Shown here piece after piece: positions 62,909 through 64,000 of a DNA stretch of 64,000 nt. Source of the stretch: Adlercreutzia sp. ZJ141 (GTDB taxonomy: Bacteria; Actinomycetota; Coriobacteriia; Coriobacteriales; Eggerthellaceae); contig NZ_JAAKEB010000001.1 of NCBI RefSeq assembly GCF_011038965.1, forward strand, positions 124,001 through 188,000. The letters run 5' to 3'. Under the pieces are notes generated by a model. That model did no database searches. It was not told the origin of the DNA and saw only the letters and a list, made by a program, of their open reading frames with translations. Within the stretch, counting starts at the first letter, position 1; each line of letters begins with the position of its first letter. Both the position numbers and the translations under genes were made by a program.

Positions 62909-63717
62909 TGGCATTTATTCGTGCTTTGCGATCAGAGGCTGTAAAGTTACGACGCTCGTCATTAGTGGCGCTTCATGTGGTGCTTGCAGTAATACTCGGC
63001 GGGTGTGCTGGGGCATACTTCGCGGTAAGCGCGTGGGATACCCTGCTTGGCACCGATGCGTTTTTCCAGCTGCTCGGCGCTGGTGCACCGTTGCTCGCAG
63101 GGTTGGCATGCGGGCTTTCGGCGGATGCCGAACACGAAGCGGGCAGGTTTGCAAACGTGCTGGGCGTACCCTGCCGGCGCGCGGCTCTTGCTGCGAAAGT
63201 GACTTCGCTTTTGATGCTGGGGTTCGGTGCGGCGCTTATCGCGATGACGCTGTTTCTCTGCATTGTTGCGGCTGCCGGTTGTGCGACGCCTTCGGTTGGC
63301 GCATGTGTGATGGCTGCGCTGGGTATTGTGGTAGGAAGTGCTGCTCTTTATGTTGTGTTGTTCTGGGTTGCGATGCGATTCGGGCGCAATGCCAGCATCG
63401 CCGTAGGTGCACTTGGTTTCATCGCAGCTACGGCACTCCTCGGAGGACTGGCGAACGGCCTGGTAACGGGCACGTTGAGCGGCCAGTTTGCGGTGGGTAT
63501 CGCGGCGCTTATTCCCTTTGCATGGCCTTCGCGCCTTTCGTCGCTTGCCATTGAGCTTTCCATAGCGCCTTCACTTGCGGGTGATGCGGCACTTGGCGCG
63601 TTGTGGGCGGCGCTGAACGTTGTCGGCGTGGCTTGCGCCGTGGGTACTGTATTTGTTTTCGCATGCTATTTCTGTGGTGCGAACCGCTTCGAAGGACGAC
63701 GTGGCGGTGGGGAATGA
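62905..63717 (+). CDS. lantibiotic-protection-type permease 2
   Basis: A 270-residue protein with six helices and the segment LSADAEHEAGRFANVLG after helix 2, matching LanE/LanG permeases. ATG 62905 overlaps the previous stop as ATGA and has GGAAGGGGGG just upstream. It completes the ABC set before the response regulator gene. Gap 63718-63901 has a possible TATACT (63796-63801). Confidence 0.85.
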   Translation: MMAFIRALRSEAVKLRRSSLVALHVVLAVILGGCAGAYFAVSAWDTLLGTDAFFQLLGAGAPLLAGLACGLSADAEHEAGRFANVLGVPCRRAALAAKVTSLLMLGFGAALIAMTLFLCIVAAAGCATPSVGACVMAALGIVVGSAALYVVLFWVAMRFGRNASIAVGALGFIAATALLGGLANGLVTGTLSGQFAVGIAALIPFAWPSRLSSLAIELSIAPSLAGDAALGALWAALNVVGVACAVGTVFVFACYFCGANRFEGRRGGGE

Positions 63718-63901
63718 AGTGAGGGCTGCAGGCGCCGAGTGGTTTGACACAGATGAGCCTACAGCTGAGAAGGGCCATACTGTCTTGGCGGCAAGTATAC
63801 TAACAAGCATACAGGGAAGCGTCGGGGTGGCTTATCGGGCAGAAATGGCCTGCCCCCAGAAAGCGTGATTGGACGAAAGAACCGGCAAGGAGGTGTGATG
63901 C

Positions 63902-64000
63902 GTGGCGAACGTACTGGTGATTGACGACGAGCCCGCTATCGTTGACGTGCTTGATTGCGTGCTCAAATGCGACGGGCATACGGTGCGTGGCGTTACCGAC
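63902..64000 (+). CDS. response regulator, N-terminus (cut by window end)
   Basis: GTG 63902 follows AAGGAGGTG. The 33 visible residues, VLVIDDEPAIVDVLDCVLK and on, are the start of a receiver domain with its acidic pair. It is adjacent to the ABC operon and probably controls it; the domain type beyond is not visible. Confidence 0.85.
   Translation, partial: MANVLVIDDEPAIVDVLDCVLKCDGHTVRGVTD

Noticed and set aside
1-64000. CRISPR array, tRNA or rRNA genes
   Set aside because: No spaced direct repeats, tRNA cloverleaf signatures or rRNA blocks were recognised by eye; a dedicated scan could still find one.

Overview
The window reads as a chromosomal segment of a high-GC Gram-positive anaerobe. 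The best guess is Actinomycetota, class Coriobacteriia, probably Eggerthellaceae. This is an inference from gene content: a two-gene sufC-sufB Fe-S set, a galactofuranose-type envelope locus, an Asp23/DUF2273/AmaP trio, an adenosylhomocysteinase of the short type, and many YtcJ- and OFA-type proteins. No rRNA, tRNA or CRISPR array was recognised, so the taxonomy is not proven.

Region 1 (1-11.45 kb) is accessory and looks more AT-rich than the rest. It holds two copies of an unusual module: a divergent Ser/Thr kinase next to a helix-turn-helix-like partner protein. In module A (85-3527) the genes converge; in module B (5721-8696) they diverge. Kinase B has one membrane helix and an outer beta-rich domain, and the next gene encodes a membrane protein with a related outer domain but no kinase. 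Around them lie a lipoprotein, an overlooked 58-residue membrane peptide, a zinc-ribbon membrane protein, a coiled-coil protein, remnants that look like a GNAT and a TPR gene, and a DUF4143-type ATPase behind a double dyad operator. This region is the best candidate for an undescribed system.

Region 2 (11.5-35.5 kb) starts with thiC under a TPP riboswitch, an isochorismatase-fold hydrolase and thiD. A NarL-type two-component system follows, facing a three-gene ABC exporter. Then come a YtcJ-like amidohydrolase, an HSL-type esterase, ahcY, a membrane glycosyltransferase, a 41-bp perfect palindrome, comF, a solute-binding lipoprotein with a long unexplained leader, sufC-sufB, a large M16C peptidase and two membrane proteins.

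Region 3 (35.5-53.6 kb) is mostly core: infC-rpmI-rplT with an AUA start for infC and an attenuator-like leader; a TerC-family protein under a yybP-ykoY (Mn2+) riboswitch; a diacylglycerol-kinase-family protein; RNase D; a YugP-type zinc peptidase; xseA-xseB; pta; glf with a glycosyltransferase; a dGTPase-like HD protein; dnaG; cls; trpS.

Region 4 (53.6-64 kb) is envelope biology: the Asp23/DUF2273/AmaP trio, a WecA/TagO-like phosphoglycosyl transferase, a GlfT-like transferase, a polysaccharide deacetylase with an Ig-like domain, an OFA-type MFS carrier, and a lantibiotic-protection-type ABC transporter followed by a response regulator cut off by the window end. Together with glf and the GT2 genes, this suggests a galactofuranose-containing surface glycan.
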